This document shows positions 1 to 10,315 of a stretch of 64,000 nucleotides of DNA, in pieces. The DNA comes from Coprococcus phoceensis. GTDB taxonomy: Bacteria > Bacillota > Clostridia > Lachnospirales > Lachnospiraceae. A program made the translations under genes and the position numbers. The stretch lies in the NCBI RefSeq assembly GCF_900104635.1, contig NZ_FNWC01000007.1:1-64000 (forward strand). The letters are read 5' to 3'. Below the pieces are notes generated by a model, which saw only the letters and a list, made by a program, of their open reading frames with translations, had not been told where the DNA came from and searched no databases. The stretch's first letter is position 1, and the number at the start of each line of letters is the position of its first letter.

Positions 1-108
1 TAATAATTAACTCATTCGAACACAACGAATTAAAAAAATGACCTATTACCAACGCACATCACGCTAGGTGTGTGTAGCAGACATCCATTCCCGTGGATGG
101 AAGCAGTT
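1..108 (+). other. 3' part of the 16S-23S spacer
   Basis: This is non-coding sequence ahead of the 23S gene. A short hairpin (CATCCA / TGGATG) lies at about 83-100. No tRNA is visible in the part of the spacer that is present. The 16S gene must lie upstream of the window (inference). Confidence 0.6.
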
Positions 109-3005
<2,897 letters not shown>

Positions 3006-3093
3006 AAGGTGATAGGAACAAGAAGGATGAAGAGAGACTTATCAAAGTGGATTGTATGTGATTTTGAAGGCACATGAAAGTACCTGAAAATAA

Positions 3094-3166
3094 TCCTCCT
3101 TAGCTCAGTCGGTAGAGCACTCGGCTGTTAACCGAGTTGTCGTTGGTTCGAGTCCAACAGGGGGAG
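3094..3166 (+). tRNA. tRNA-Asn (anticodon GTT)
   Basis: This 73-base cloverleaf has acceptor TCCTCCT paired with AGGGGGA, the D-loop TAGCTCAGTCGGTAGAGC, an anticodon loop CTGTTAA and a TTCGAGT T-loop. The 3' CCA is not encoded. It is the first tRNA of a cluster of eight. Confidence 0.95.
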
Positions 3167-3171
3167 TTTTT

Positions 3172-3243
3172 GGCTCCTTGGTCAAGCGGTTAAGACATCG
3201 CCCTTTCACGGCGGTAACACGGGTTCGATTCCCGTAGGAGTCA
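3172..3243 (+). tRNA. tRNA-Glu (anticodon TTC)
   Basis: This 72-base cloverleaf has acceptor GGCTCCT paired with AGGAGTC (one G-U). The anticodon TTC is at 3205-3207 and the T-loop is TTCGATT. No CCA is encoded. Only five bases separate it from tRNA-Asn, so the two are cotranscribed. Confidence 0.95.
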
Positions 3244-3256
3244 CTTATTACCACAT

Positions 3257-3329
3257 GCCGATGTGGCTCAATTGGCAGAGCAGCTGATTTGTAATCAGCA
3301 GGTTATCGGTTCGAGTCCGATCATCGGCT
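3257..3329 (+). tRNA. tRNA-Thr (anticodon TGT)
   Basis: This 73-base cloverleaf has acceptor GCCGATG paired perfectly with CATCGGC, an anticodon loop TTTGTAA with anticodon TGT, and discriminator T. No CCA is encoded. Confidence 0.94.
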
Positions 3330-3379
3330 TTTGCTTATGCAAAATAAGCGGTCTTTAGGTTATAAGACAAAAAAGATTT

Positions 3380-3453
3380 GGACCTTTAGCTCAGTTGGTT
3401 AGAGCAATCGGCTCATAACCGATCGGTCCTGGGTTCGAGTCCCTGAAGGTCCA
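3380..3453 (+). tRNA. tRNA-Met (anticodon CAT), elongator type
   Basis: This 74-base cloverleaf has acceptor GGACCTT paired with AAGGTCC. The first base pair is a normal G-C. The initiator C1xA72 mismatch and the GGG/CCC anticodon stem are absent, so it is an elongator or a tRNA-Ile2 precursor with anticodon CAT. Sequence alone does not show whether C34 is lysidine-modified. No CCA is encoded. Confidence 0.88.
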
Positions 3454-3472
3454 CTTTAAAAAAATATATTTT

Positions 3473-3546
3473 GGCCCGGTGGCTCAGTTGGTTAGAGCGC
3501 CGCCCTGTCACGGCGGAGGTCGAGGGTTCGAGTCCCTTCCGGGTCG
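3473..3546 (+). tRNA. tRNA-Asp (anticodon GTC)
   Basis: This 74-base cloverleaf has acceptor GGCCCGG paired with CCGGGTC (one G-U), a CGCCC/GGCGG anticodon stem with loop TGTCAC, and discriminator G as usual for tRNA-Asp. No CCA is encoded. Confidence 0.94.
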
Positions 3547-3583
3547 CTTGTATCGAAGCGATACATACAATTTAATATCCCAT

Positions 3584-3656
3584 GGGATCATAGCTCAGCT
3601 GGGAGAGCACCTGCCTTACAAGCAGGGGGTCACAGGTTCGAGCCCTGTTGGTCCCA
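3584..3656 (+). tRNA. tRNA-Val (anticodon TAC)
   Basis: This 73-base cloverleaf has acceptor GGGATCA paired with TGGTCCC (one G-U), anticodon stem CTGCC/AGCAG flanking a TTACA loop, and discriminator A. No CCA is encoded. Confidence 0.94.
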
Positions 3657-3681
3657 TTGCCTAATTTCCATTAGGTAGAAT

Positions 3682-3768
3682 GCCGCAGTGGCGGAACAGG
3701 CAGACGCACAGGACTTAAAATCCTGCGGGACTTATACTCCCGTACCGGTTCGATTCCGGTTTGCGGCA
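3682..3768 (+). tRNA. tRNA-Leu (anticodon TAA)
   Basis: This is an 87-base class II tRNA with a long variable arm (CGGGACTTATACTCCCG). Acceptor GCCGCAG pairs with TTGCGGC and the anticodon loop is ACTTAAAAT with TAA. No CCA is encoded. Confidence 0.94.
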
Positions 3769-3772
3769 TTGT

Positions 3773-3846
3773 GTGGGTGTAGCTCAGCTGGATAGAGCGT
3801 TTGGCTACGGACCAAAAGGTCGGGAGTTCGAATCTTCTCACCCACG
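3773..3846 (+). tRNA. tRNA-Arg (anticodon ACG)
   Basis: This 74-base cloverleaf has acceptor GTGGGTG paired perfectly with CACCCAC and discriminator G. The anticodon ACG is normally edited to ICG by TadA (family knowledge). No CCA is encoded. It is the last tRNA of the cluster and lies only five bases after tRNA-Leu. Confidence 0.94.
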
Positions 3847-3868
3847 CTTCGGCGTTAAGCCTTGAGAA

Positions 3869-3908
3869 AGTGCAAATCCTTTAATTTAGAGGGTTTGCAC
3901 TATTTTTG
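3869..3908 (+). terminator. Terminator of the rRNA-tRNA operon
   Basis: A 12-bp stem (3869-3880 with 3890-3901, one G-U) has a 9-base A/T loop and is followed by ATTTTTGTA. It lies just after the last tRNA. Confidence 0.85.
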
Positions 3909-3992
3909 TATTTGGAAAAATTTCTGAAATATAGCAGACAATACATAATAAGAAGAATTTAAGAATATCGCAAAACTATATTTTCATTTGTA

Positions 3993-4001
3993 TGTTATAG
4001 T
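3993..4001 (+). promoter_or_regulatory. Possible extended -10 promoter of mtgA
   Basis: TGTTATAGT matches the extended -10 pattern TGnTATAAT. No good -35 element is visible, so the call is tentative. It lies about 25 bases before the mtgA start. Confidence 0.35.
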
Positions 4002-4025
4002 AGTAACATACGAGGAGGACGAAAG

Positions 4026-4727
4026 ATGAAAGTAATAGGAAAAATTATAAAAGGACTGCTTGTTGTAGCTTTTCTAATGATTGTATGTGTAAGTGGCATT
4101 TTTATTTACAAAGGCTACAACATGTACAAAAATGCGGTAGAGGAAATGAGTATCGAGGATAAGGTGAATGAAATAAGAGCGAAAGAGAATTATACAAAAA
4201 TAGAAGAATTACCCGAGATATATCTTGAGGCTATTATTTCAGTGGAGGATCATCGATTTTATGAGCATTGGGGAGTGGATGTATTAGCTACTTTGAGAGC
4301 CGCGTATAATGATATTAGAGCAATGTCATTTGTGGAGGGTGGAAGTACGATTACACAGCAGCTTGCTAAAAATCTTTATTTTACCCAGGAAAAGAAAGTA
4401 GAAAGAAAAGTTGCGGAAGTTTTCATGGCAGTTGAATTGGAAAAAGAATATAGTAAAAAGGACATACTGGAATTATATGTGAATTCTATTTATTTTGGGA
4501 ATAATTATTATTGTGTAAAAGATGCAAGTATGGGATATTTTGGGAAAGAGCCGGGAAAGATGACAGAATATGAGAGCACCTTGCTTGCCGGAATCCCGAA
4601 TGCGCCGTCAGTGTATGCGCTGACGGCTAATCCGGATCTCGCAGCACAAAGGCAGAGACAAGTATTAGAAAAGATGATAAAATATAAATATCTGACATCA
4701 GAAGAAGCAGAAAAAATATTAGAGTAG
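4026..4727 (+). CDS. mtgA: Monofunctional peptidoglycan glycosyltransferase (GT51)
   Basis: This enzyme polymerises lipid II into glycan strands at the outer face of the membrane. It has 233 aa, the usual length for a stand-alone GT51 domain without a transpeptidase domain. A single N-terminal membrane segment spans residues 8-29. Motif 1 is at residues 71-85 (ISVEDHRFYEHWGVD), with the likely catalytic Glu74. Motif 2 is at 104-115 (EGGSTITQQLAK), followed by the RKVAE and ELEKEYSKKDILELYVN blocks that hold the second Glu at about 137-139. It is preceded by GAGGAGG and follows the tRNA terminator, so it starts a new transcript. The downstream glpP-like gene is 17 bases away and may be cotranscribed. 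Family assignment is firm; the mtgA name is by similarity. Confidence 0.9.
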   Translation: MKVIGKIIKGLLVVAFLMIVCVSGIFIYKGYNMYKNAVEEMSIEDKVNEIRAKENYTKIEELPEIYLEAIISVEDHRFYEHWGVDVLATLRAAYNDIRAMSFVEGGSTITQQLAKNLYFTQEKKVERKVAEVFMAVELEKEYSKKDILELYVNSIYFGNNYYCVKDASMGYFGKEPGKMTEYESTLLAGIPNAPSVYALTANPDLAAQRQRQVLEKMIKYKYLTSEEAEKILE

Positions 4728-4744
4728 ACTTGGAGGATGGATTT

Positions 4745-5314
4745 ATGAATCAGCAATTTTATGATGCGATGGAGGAAAGCCCTGTTATTGCGGCAGTGAA
4801 AGATTTTGAAGGATTAGAAAAATGCTGTAGGATTGAGGAGATCAGAGTTGTTTTTATTCTCTTTGGAGATGTATGCAATATTGATGAGATTGTGAGAAAA
4901 GTGAGGGAAAAAGGGAAAATAGCGATGGTTCATATTGATTTGATCAGTGGACTTGGCTCGAAAGAGATTGCAGTGGATTTTATAAAAAAGCATACAGAGG
5001 CAAATGGAATTATTTCTACAAAGCCATTGTTGGTTAAGAGGGCAAAGGAATTGGGGTTATATACCATATTACGCTTTTTTATCATTGATTCTATGGCATT
5101 TGAAAATATAAGCAAACAATGCCATCTGGTAAAAGCTGATTTTATAGAGATTTTGCCGGGGGTCATGCCTAAAATCATAAAGAAAATATGTAAGATGGGG
5201 AATATTCCGGTTATCGCCGGCGGTTTGGTGATGGACAAGGAAGATGTTATGGCGGCATTATCTGCAGGAGCAATATCTGTTTCTACTACAAACCAAGATG
5301 TTTGGTTGATGTAA
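4745..5314 (+). CDS. glpP: GlpP-family glycerol-3-phosphate responsive antiterminator
   Basis: GlpP proteins bind glycerol-3-phosphate and the leader RNA of glp genes to prevent early termination (family knowledge). The 189-aa product has the TIM-barrel-like signatures of the family: AMVHIDLISGLGSKEIAVDF, GIISTKP, EILPGVMPKII and PVIAGGLV near the C terminus, ending with an AISVSTTN block. The start is ATG at 4745 because TTGGAGG at 4730-4736 is its ribosome binding site; an in-frame TTG at 4730 lies inside that site. No glpF, glpK or glpD gene is in the window, so its target must be elsewhere (inference). Confidence 0.87.
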   Translation: MNQQFYDAMEESPVIAAVKDFEGLEKCCRIEEIRVVFILFGDVCNIDEIVRKVREKGKIAMVHIDLISGLGSKEIAVDFIKKHTEANGIISTKPLLVKRAKELGLYTILRFFIIDSMAFENISKQCHLVKADFIEILPGVMPKIIKKICKMGNIPVIAGGLVMDKEDVMAALSAGAISVSTTNQDVWLM

Positions 5315-5348
5315 TTGTTTAAAATACACAAAAATGTAATTATATTTC

Positions 5349-5377
5349 TTTACAAATAGTTCAAAACATCCTAAAAT
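5349..5377 (+). promoter_or_regulatory. Promoter of pfp
   Basis: TTTACA at 5349-5354, a 17-base spacer and TAAAAT at 5372-5377 form a sigma-A-like promoter. Transcription would start about 33 bases before the pfp ATG. Confidence 0.7.
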
Positions 5378-5416
5378 AAAGATAACATGGTAATCTCAAT
5401 ATGGAGGTAAAGGAAT

Positions 5417-6649
5417 ATGAAGGGAAATGTAATTGTAGGACAATCGGGTGGACCTACCGCAGCAATCAATTCAAGTTTAGCGGGAGTGTATCGAACTGCA
5501 AAAGATCGTGGTGCAAAAAAAGTATATGGAATGCTTCATGGGATTCAGGGACTTTTAAAGGAGCGGTACATTGATTTATCAGAGCATATCACAAATGAGC
5601 TGGATGTGGAGCTGCTCAAACGGACGCCGGCTGCATATCTGGGGTCGTGTCGTTATAAGCTTCCAGAAATTCATGAAAACAGAGATGTTTATGAGAAAAT
5701 TTTTGAAATACTCAACAAATTGGAAATTGAAGCGTTTATCTATATTGGAGGAAATGATTCAATGGACACTATTAAAAAATTGTCGGATTACGCAATTGTA
5801 ACTGGGCAGCCAACGAGATTTGTCGGATGTCCAAAGACAATTGATAATGATCTTGCTTTGACGGATCATACACCTGGATATGGGAGTGCGGCAAAATATA
5901 TTGGAACTTCAGTAAAAGAAATCATAAGAGACGGATTTTGCTTAGAATATGAAAAAGGTGTTGTTACCATAGTTGAGATTATGGGAAGAAATGCGGGATG
6001 GCTTACAGGGGCAGCGGCACTTGCAAAGGGAGAGGATTGTCCGGGACCTGATTTAATCTATCTTCCAGAGTTAGCATTTGATCTTGAAAAATTTAGTACA
6101 AAAATAAAAAAACTGATGGAAAAGAAGATGTCTGTTGTAGTAGCGGTTTCTGAGGGAATCAAGCTTGAGGATGGGCGTTATGTATGTGAGCTTGGAACAG
6201 GTGTTGATTTTGTAGATGCATTTGGGCATAAACAACTGACAGGAACAGCAAGCTATTTGGCAAACTTTGTTGCGGGCGAGGTAGGTTGTAAGACACGTGC
6301 GATTGAGTTGAGTACATTGCAAAGAGCAGCATCTCACCTTGCATCCCGTGTGGATATTTTGGAAGCATATCAGGTAGGTGGAGCAGCTGTAAAAGCAGCC
6401 GATGAAGGCGATTCAGGGAAAATGGTTGTCATTGAGCGATTTTCAGATGATCCATATCAAAGTGGAACGGAAGTAAAAGATGTACATAAAATAGCGAATG
6501 GAGAGAAATTAGTTCCAAGAAATTGGGTAAATCAAGAGGGAACATATGTTACAGAAGAGTTTATTACTTATGTAAAACCGTTGATTCAAGGGGATGTATC
6601 TCCTGTTATGGTAGATGGTATTCCAAGGCATTTGTATAGACCATTTTAA
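5417..6649 (+). CDS. pfp: Pyrophosphate-dependent 6-phosphofructokinase
   Basis: This cytosolic glycolytic enzyme converts fructose-6-phosphate and PPi to fructose-1,6-bisphosphate and Pi, reversibly. It has 410 aa. The N-terminal phosphate-binding motif is GQSGGPTAAIN (8-18). GGNDS at 111-115 replaces the GGDGS of ATP enzymes, and PKTIDND at 139-145 has the Lys typical of PPi-PFKs in place of Gly. VEIMGRNAGWL follows as the substrate-binding block. It has its own promoter and a strong terminator, so it is monocistronic. A paralogue lies 3.7 kb away on the other strand (10316-11536). The PPi preference is inferred from motifs. Confidence 0.9.
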   Translation: MKGNVIVGQSGGPTAAINSSLAGVYRTAKDRGAKKVYGMLHGIQGLLKERYIDLSEHITNELDVELLKRTPAAYLGSCRYKLPEIHENRDVYEKIFEILNKLEIEAFIYIGGNDSMDTIKKLSDYAIVTGQPTRFVGCPKTIDNDLALTDHTPGYGSAAKYIGTSVKEIIRDGFCLEYEKGVVTIVEIMGRNAGWLTGAAALAKGEDCPGPDLIYLPELAFDLEKFSTKIKKLMEKKMSVVVAVSEGIKLEDGRYVCELGTGVDFVDAFGHKQLTGTASYLANFVAGEVGCKTRAIELSTLQRAASHLASRVDILEAYQVGGAAVKAADEGDSGKMVVIERFSDDPYQSGTEVKDVHKIANGEKLVPRNWVNQEGTYVTEEFITYVKPLIQGDVSPVMVDGIPRHLYRPF

Positions 6650-6658
6650 GTAAGAAGG

Positions 6659-6697
6659 GCAGAACAGAAGGTGGGGTATTTCTGTTCTGCTTTTATT
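6659..6697 (+). terminator. Terminator of pfp
   Basis: A perfect 11-bp stem (GCAGAACAGAA / TTCTGTTCTGC) with a 10-base loop is followed by TTTTATTTT. Confidence 0.9.
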
Positions 6698-6833
6698 TTC
6701 AAAAAATGCTTGCTTTTTGACAGAAAGTGGGCTAGTATAGATGCATATTCTAAAAGTTCTATAGATTTCAAAGGAGTTTAGTCGAGGCTCCGAGTTCCAT
6801 GAATAAAAATTGAATAGAAGAGGAGGAGTGCAT

Positions 6834-8237
6834 TTGGAAAGAGAATACGAGGTGATCCGTTTGATTCAGCAGAATGCTTCTTGCCATATTATTACGGACT
6901 GTGTTTTAGGAACAATGTTACCTGAATATCTGGAGGAGCATGGAATGATAGCAAAAGAGCAGCTATTCTCCTACTTATGTCAGATGATCAAACAGCTTGG
7001 ATATTTACAAGATGTCAGAGATGCAAAGCCGTATCGCTATATCACTCCGTTTTGCATGATTATTAAGAAAAATGGGGAGTTGATGTTGTTGGATCTCAAT
7101 GCAAAAGGAAATCAGCATATCGTGAATCAAATGGGAAGAGGAGAAATTCGGGATGGATTTTTAAAAAAGGGAAATTCCTATGAGGCAATGTATTCAATTG
7201 GAAAAACGATGCAGTTTATTTTGGCAAAAGCAATCATAGAGCCAAAGCTTACAAAGTATGAAGAGAGTAAGTTGAAAAAAATCATTTCAAAATGTCTGTC
7301 AGACAACGTAAAACAACAATATCAAAAAATTTCTGAAATTCTTTTTGATTTTCCACAATTAAAATATAAAAAAACAAATAAAAACAAAAAAATAAAATGG
7401 ATTATAGTTGGAACAATTGTGCTTTTGGGTGGCGGTGTGAGTATGTTTCTAAGTGATGAAATGGAGGAAAAGAGACCAGAAGCGATTATTGACCAGAAAA
7501 AGGTAGATTTCTTGGAGATTGGCAGAACTTATTTTTTAGAGATGGAGGACTATAGGAAGAGTATGCAAATGTTTGAATGTGCAGAAGGTGAGATAGAGTC
7601 TGCGGAAAACTATAAGGAACTGTCGGCATATATGCTTGGAGAGAGTCGAAAAAGTGAGGAGGAGATGGAGTCGATATTATCAGAGATAGAAGAAAGTCAG
7701 AAAGGCGAGTTGGTGGAAAATAGAATGCTTTTTCGTGTGTGGGCAAAGATAGAAGGTACGGTCTCACTGGAAGCAAGAATCAGATTGGGGGAAAAGATAT
7801 TATCGACACATGAAAAATGGAAAGAAAATGATGTGGATCAGAGGATAGAAAATGAAGTTCGAACCGTATTGGCGGAAGCATATGAAAAAACAGGAAAGGA
7901 AGAGTTGGCGTTAGAACAGTATAGGAAGGTAAGTCAATGGAATCAAACAGAAGAACTCTACCGTTCTATGGTAAGAATTGCACAAAATATTGATGAACAA
8001 GAGGCGTTGCGGCTGTGTGAAGAGGGGATAGCGGCAAATCCCAAATCAAAAGAGCTTCGTATTCAATTGATACAGATACAGTGTAAGGATAACGTGACAA
8101 CAAAAGAGATGTGTGAGGAAAGTATAAGAAAAATATTGGAGGAATGTCCGGAATTAGCTGAGGAGGAAACGTTTCGAAAACTGCAGGAAGAATGTGGAAT
8201 AACGATTGAAGGAGAGGTTATATGGGTAGAAAAATAG
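6834..8237 (+). CDS. Pseudokinase-TM-TPR protein
   Basis: No known gene name was recognised. The 467-aa product (TTG start) has three parts. Residues about 1-175 resemble the C-lobe of a protein kinase: a GELMLLDLN block sits where kinases have the DFG loop, a SYEAMYSIGKTMQFILA helix follows, and IISKCLSDNVKQQYQKISEI ends the fold. The N-lobe with its glycine loop and lysine, and the HRD aspartate, are absent, so it should be inactive. A Lys-rich stretch precedes one membrane segment at about 189-208. The outer part (210-467) is helical with TPR-like repeats, such as RTVLAEAYEKTGKEELALEQ. The TTG at 6834 is chosen because AGGAGG at 6821-6826 is seven bases upstream. Its end overlaps the next gene by 16 bases, so the two are translated together. 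The overall layout recalls EssB/YukC of type VII secretion, but no other type VII gene is near. Confidence 0.7.
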   Translation: MEREYEVIRLIQQNASCHIITDCVLGTMLPEYLEEHGMIAKEQLFSYLCQMIKQLGYLQDVRDAKPYRYITPFCMIIKKNGELMLLDLNAKGNQHIVNQMGRGEIRDGFLKKGNSYEAMYSIGKTMQFILAKAIIEPKLTKYEESKLKKIISKCLSDNVKQQYQKISEILFDFPQLKYKKTNKNKKIKWIIVGTIVLLGGGVSMFLSDEMEEKRPEAIIDQKKVDFLEIGRTYFLEMEDYRKSMQMFECAEGEIESAENYKELSAYMLGESRKSEEEMESILSEIEESQKGELVENRMLFRVWAKIEGTVSLEARIRLGEKILSTHEKWKENDVDQRIENEVRTVLAEAYEKTGKEELALEQYRKVSQWNQTEELYRSMVRIAQNIDEQEALRLCEEGIAANPKSKELRIQLIQIQCKDNVTTKEMCEESIRKILEECPELAEEETFRKLQEECGITIEGEVIWVEK

Positions 8238-10126
8238 GGAAAATTTTAATTGTTTTAGGTATGATATTTTTATTAAATGTGCTTGGTTCGCGGGCTGAAG
8301 AAAAGGTGCAGATATATCAGATTTATTGTGAAGAGCCAAATGGGGAAAAAGGATATTACACAAAATCAGTCAAAGTAGAAATTGAACATTTAGATCAGGA
8401 ATGCATTACAAAGTTTCAGTTGAGTTTCCCGGATGGGAAAGAGTTGACTGGGGAATTGGAGAAAGCGAAAGAAAAAATCGTGCTGGAGGAGAATTTATTT
8501 GAGAAAGGAAACTATCATCTGATTGTATGGATGGAAAACAAGGAGGGAAAAATGGTGGAGGGCACCGAGCAGAAGCGGGAAATCAAGATAGATAAGGAGG
8601 CACCGGAAGACCCGATTTCCTTTCAGTATTCGAAACATAATGGTGAAGAACAGATTATTTCAAATGAGGAGATAACAGTGGAAATGACTGCTTCGGATGA
8701 TACTTCAGGGATTCAGGGAATTTATTATCAAATAAATGAGGAAGAGTATCAGTTTTTAGAAGGAAATTGCGTAAGTGCTGTGATTCCGGTTGGATTTGAA
8801 GGGAATCTTTCAGCATATGCGATAGACGGAGCTGGAAACAAGGGAGAAGTAACCAAGTCCTCAAAAATTATTTGTGAAGATGAAATACCGGAAATTTTAA
8901 TCAGAGCGTCAGAAGGGTTAGGAAAATGGTATAGCAAACCATGTCTGATTCAGATTGACATAAGTGAACATGGAGTTGCATCAGGCATCAAACAGGTAAT
9001 TTGTTCGGTAAATAATAAGGTTGTGCAAAATAGAGAGTATGAGCGTGGAGAAAAAGAGACAGAGAATGTAACAATCTCTGTTGATAAATTGTCTGAAATT
9101 GTGGTAGAGGTAAGCGATTGGGCGGGGAATTACACAAAGAAACGGGAAAAGATTTTATTTGATAATGAGAATCCGCAGCTGATTTTAGAGGGAGCAGAAG
9201 ATTATTGTATAGCAGCCAATGATAAAACCCTTACATGTAAAGCGATTGATAATCAAAGAATAGTATCTGTGGGTGGTACGATTATCTGGAATGATGCCAA
9301 TGGGAATAGGATAGAAAAAAGAATAGAAAGTTGGGAAAAGGACGGAGCACAATATTTTGCGAAAGAGAATCTGACGGAGAGTGGAAAGTATAAAGTTTAT
9401 TTGGAAGCTGTTGATCAGGCGGGGAACAGAAGTGAAAAAGAGATGCAGATTATTATGGATAAAGAGAATCCGCTGATACATAAAATAGAAGAATTAGAGG
9501 GAAAATATGTGCCATTTTTTGAATGGAAATATGACATTTCTGAAATTGTGGAGGATTTTACCACATATACTTATCGTATTAACATGGATGGAAGAATTTG
9601 TGAGCAAAACAAGAAATATACACAGGAAGGAAAGCATTCACTGGAATTGATTGCGGAAGATTTGGCGGGAAATACATCGAGTATGGAAGTAGGATTTTTC
9701 ATAGATCATACACCTCCGGAAATTCAAATCGATTGCTCAAAAGAGGAGAAGAAACTGGATATTGTCCTGGGAGAGGAACATGATTTTTTAGATGCGGTCT
9801 TTATTAATGAAAAGAAACAACAAATAGGAGAGAATGAGAGAAAGTTTTCGCATATATTTGAGAAAAGTGGAAGTTATGAAGTCTTGGTATTTGCCAGAGA
9901 TCTGGCAGGAAATCAGTCAGAGAAAAAAGTCGCATTTGAGATAGAAGGAGAAAAGTCATTTTTTCAAAATTTGATACAACCTAAAAAGGAAATATTAAAG
10001 GAGAGAAAAACAGAGAAGAGACAAAACAGTTATGAGGCACTGATGTGGATTCTTGTTATAACAGGAATTGCGGTGATTGGAATCAGATATAAAAAAACCT
10101 CCCAAAACAGGGAGGATGCCGGGTAA
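8222..10126 (+). CDS. Membrane-anchored Ig-like repeat surface protein
   Basis: No specific gene was recognised. The 634-aa product has a signal peptide (about 1-25, cut after a hydrophobic core ending SRAEE) and a series of bacterial Ig-like repeats. The repeats end in a shared motif seen five times: AIDGAGNKGE, VSDWAGNYTK, AVDQAGNRSE, AEDLAGNTSS and ARDLAGNQSE. A linker rich in Lys/Glu leads to a C-terminal membrane helix (about 601-618) and a short basic tail. It should be held in the membrane with its repeats outside. The start overlaps the pseudokinase gene and has GGAGAGG as ribosome binding site. The pairing suggests that both act together at the cell surface (inference). Its 3' end carries a hairpin that serves as a terminator for the opposite strand. 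Confidence 0.75.
   Translation: MGRKIGKILIVLGMIFLLNVLGSRAEEKVQIYQIYCEEPNGEKGYYTKSVKVEIEHLDQECITKFQLSFPDGKELTGELEKAKEKIVLEENLFEKGNYHLIVWMENKEGKMVEGTEQKREIKIDKEAPEDPISFQYSKHNGEEQIISNEEITVEMTASDDTSGIQGIYYQINEEEYQFLEGNCVSAVIPVGFEGNLSAYAIDGAGNKGEVTKSSKIICEDEIPEILIRASEGLGKWYSKPCLIQIDISEHGVASGIKQVICSVNNKVVQNREYERGEKETENVTISVDKLSEIVVEVSDWAGNYTKKREKILFDNENPQLILEGAEDYCIAANDKTLTCKAIDNQRIVSVGGTIIWNDANGNRIEKRIESWEKDGAQYFAKENLTESGKYKVYLEAVDQAGNRSEKEMQIIMDKENPLIHKIEELEGKYVPFFEWKYDISEIVEDFTTYTYRINMDGRICEQNKKYTQEGKHSLELIAEDLAGNTSSMEVGFFIDHTPPEIQIDCSKEEKKLDIVLGEEHDFLDAVFINEKKQQIGENERKFSHIFEKSGSYEVLVFARDLAGNQSEKKVAFEIEGEKSFFQNLIQPKKEILKERKTEKRQNSYEALMWILVITGIAVIGIRYKKTSQNREDAG
10091..10115 (-). terminator. Minus-strand terminator inside the end of the Ig-repeat gene
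   Basis: Read on the minus strand, CCTCCC, a TGTTTT loop and GGGAGG are followed by seven T residues. This is a compact intrinsic terminator for transcription coming from the pfp2 side. It lies within the last codons of the convergent plus-strand gene. Confidence 0.75.
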
Positions 10127-10150
10127 CTGCTTTCGCAATTCCCGGCACGT
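10091..10150 (-). ncRNA. Candidate small RNA or structured 3' UTR
   Basis: On the minus strand a long hairpin (TGCCGGG / CCCGGCA, then AATTGC / GCAGTT, with one bulged A and a GAAA tetraloop) is followed at once by the CCTCCC/GGGAGG terminator. The two stems form a ~60-base unit like a small RNA. No clear promoter was found directly upstream, so it may instead be the processed end of the pfp2 transcript (200 bases of 3' UTR). The loop-proximal CCTCCC could pair with Shine-Dalgarno sequences. No known RNA family was recognised. Confidence 0.4.
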
Positions 10151-10315
10151 ATTATGAAAAAGTTTATTCAAATAGTATGTTAATACTTTAGATAATTGTT
10201 AAGTTCTTTTCTTTTGATACTGTTAGTATATTCTAGAAAAGTGAAGAAATAATGTTAAATAAGTAAAGTAATTTTGAAAGATAAATGAACAAATTATGAA
10301 CGAAACATCTTTCTA

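Noticed and set aside
3479..3664. A 61-codon frame over tRNA-Asp and tRNA-Val
   Set aside because: It lies entirely across two tRNA genes and ends between genes.
4730..4744. TTG start giving five extra residues for the GlpP-like protein
   Set aside because: TTGGAGG at 4730-4736 is the ribosome binding site of the ATG at 4745.
6717..6751. Consensus TTGACA before the pseudokinase gene as a promoter
   Set aside because: No -10 element is found at 16-18 bases; TAGTAT and TATAGA are too close and CATATT too far, so no promoter was listed.
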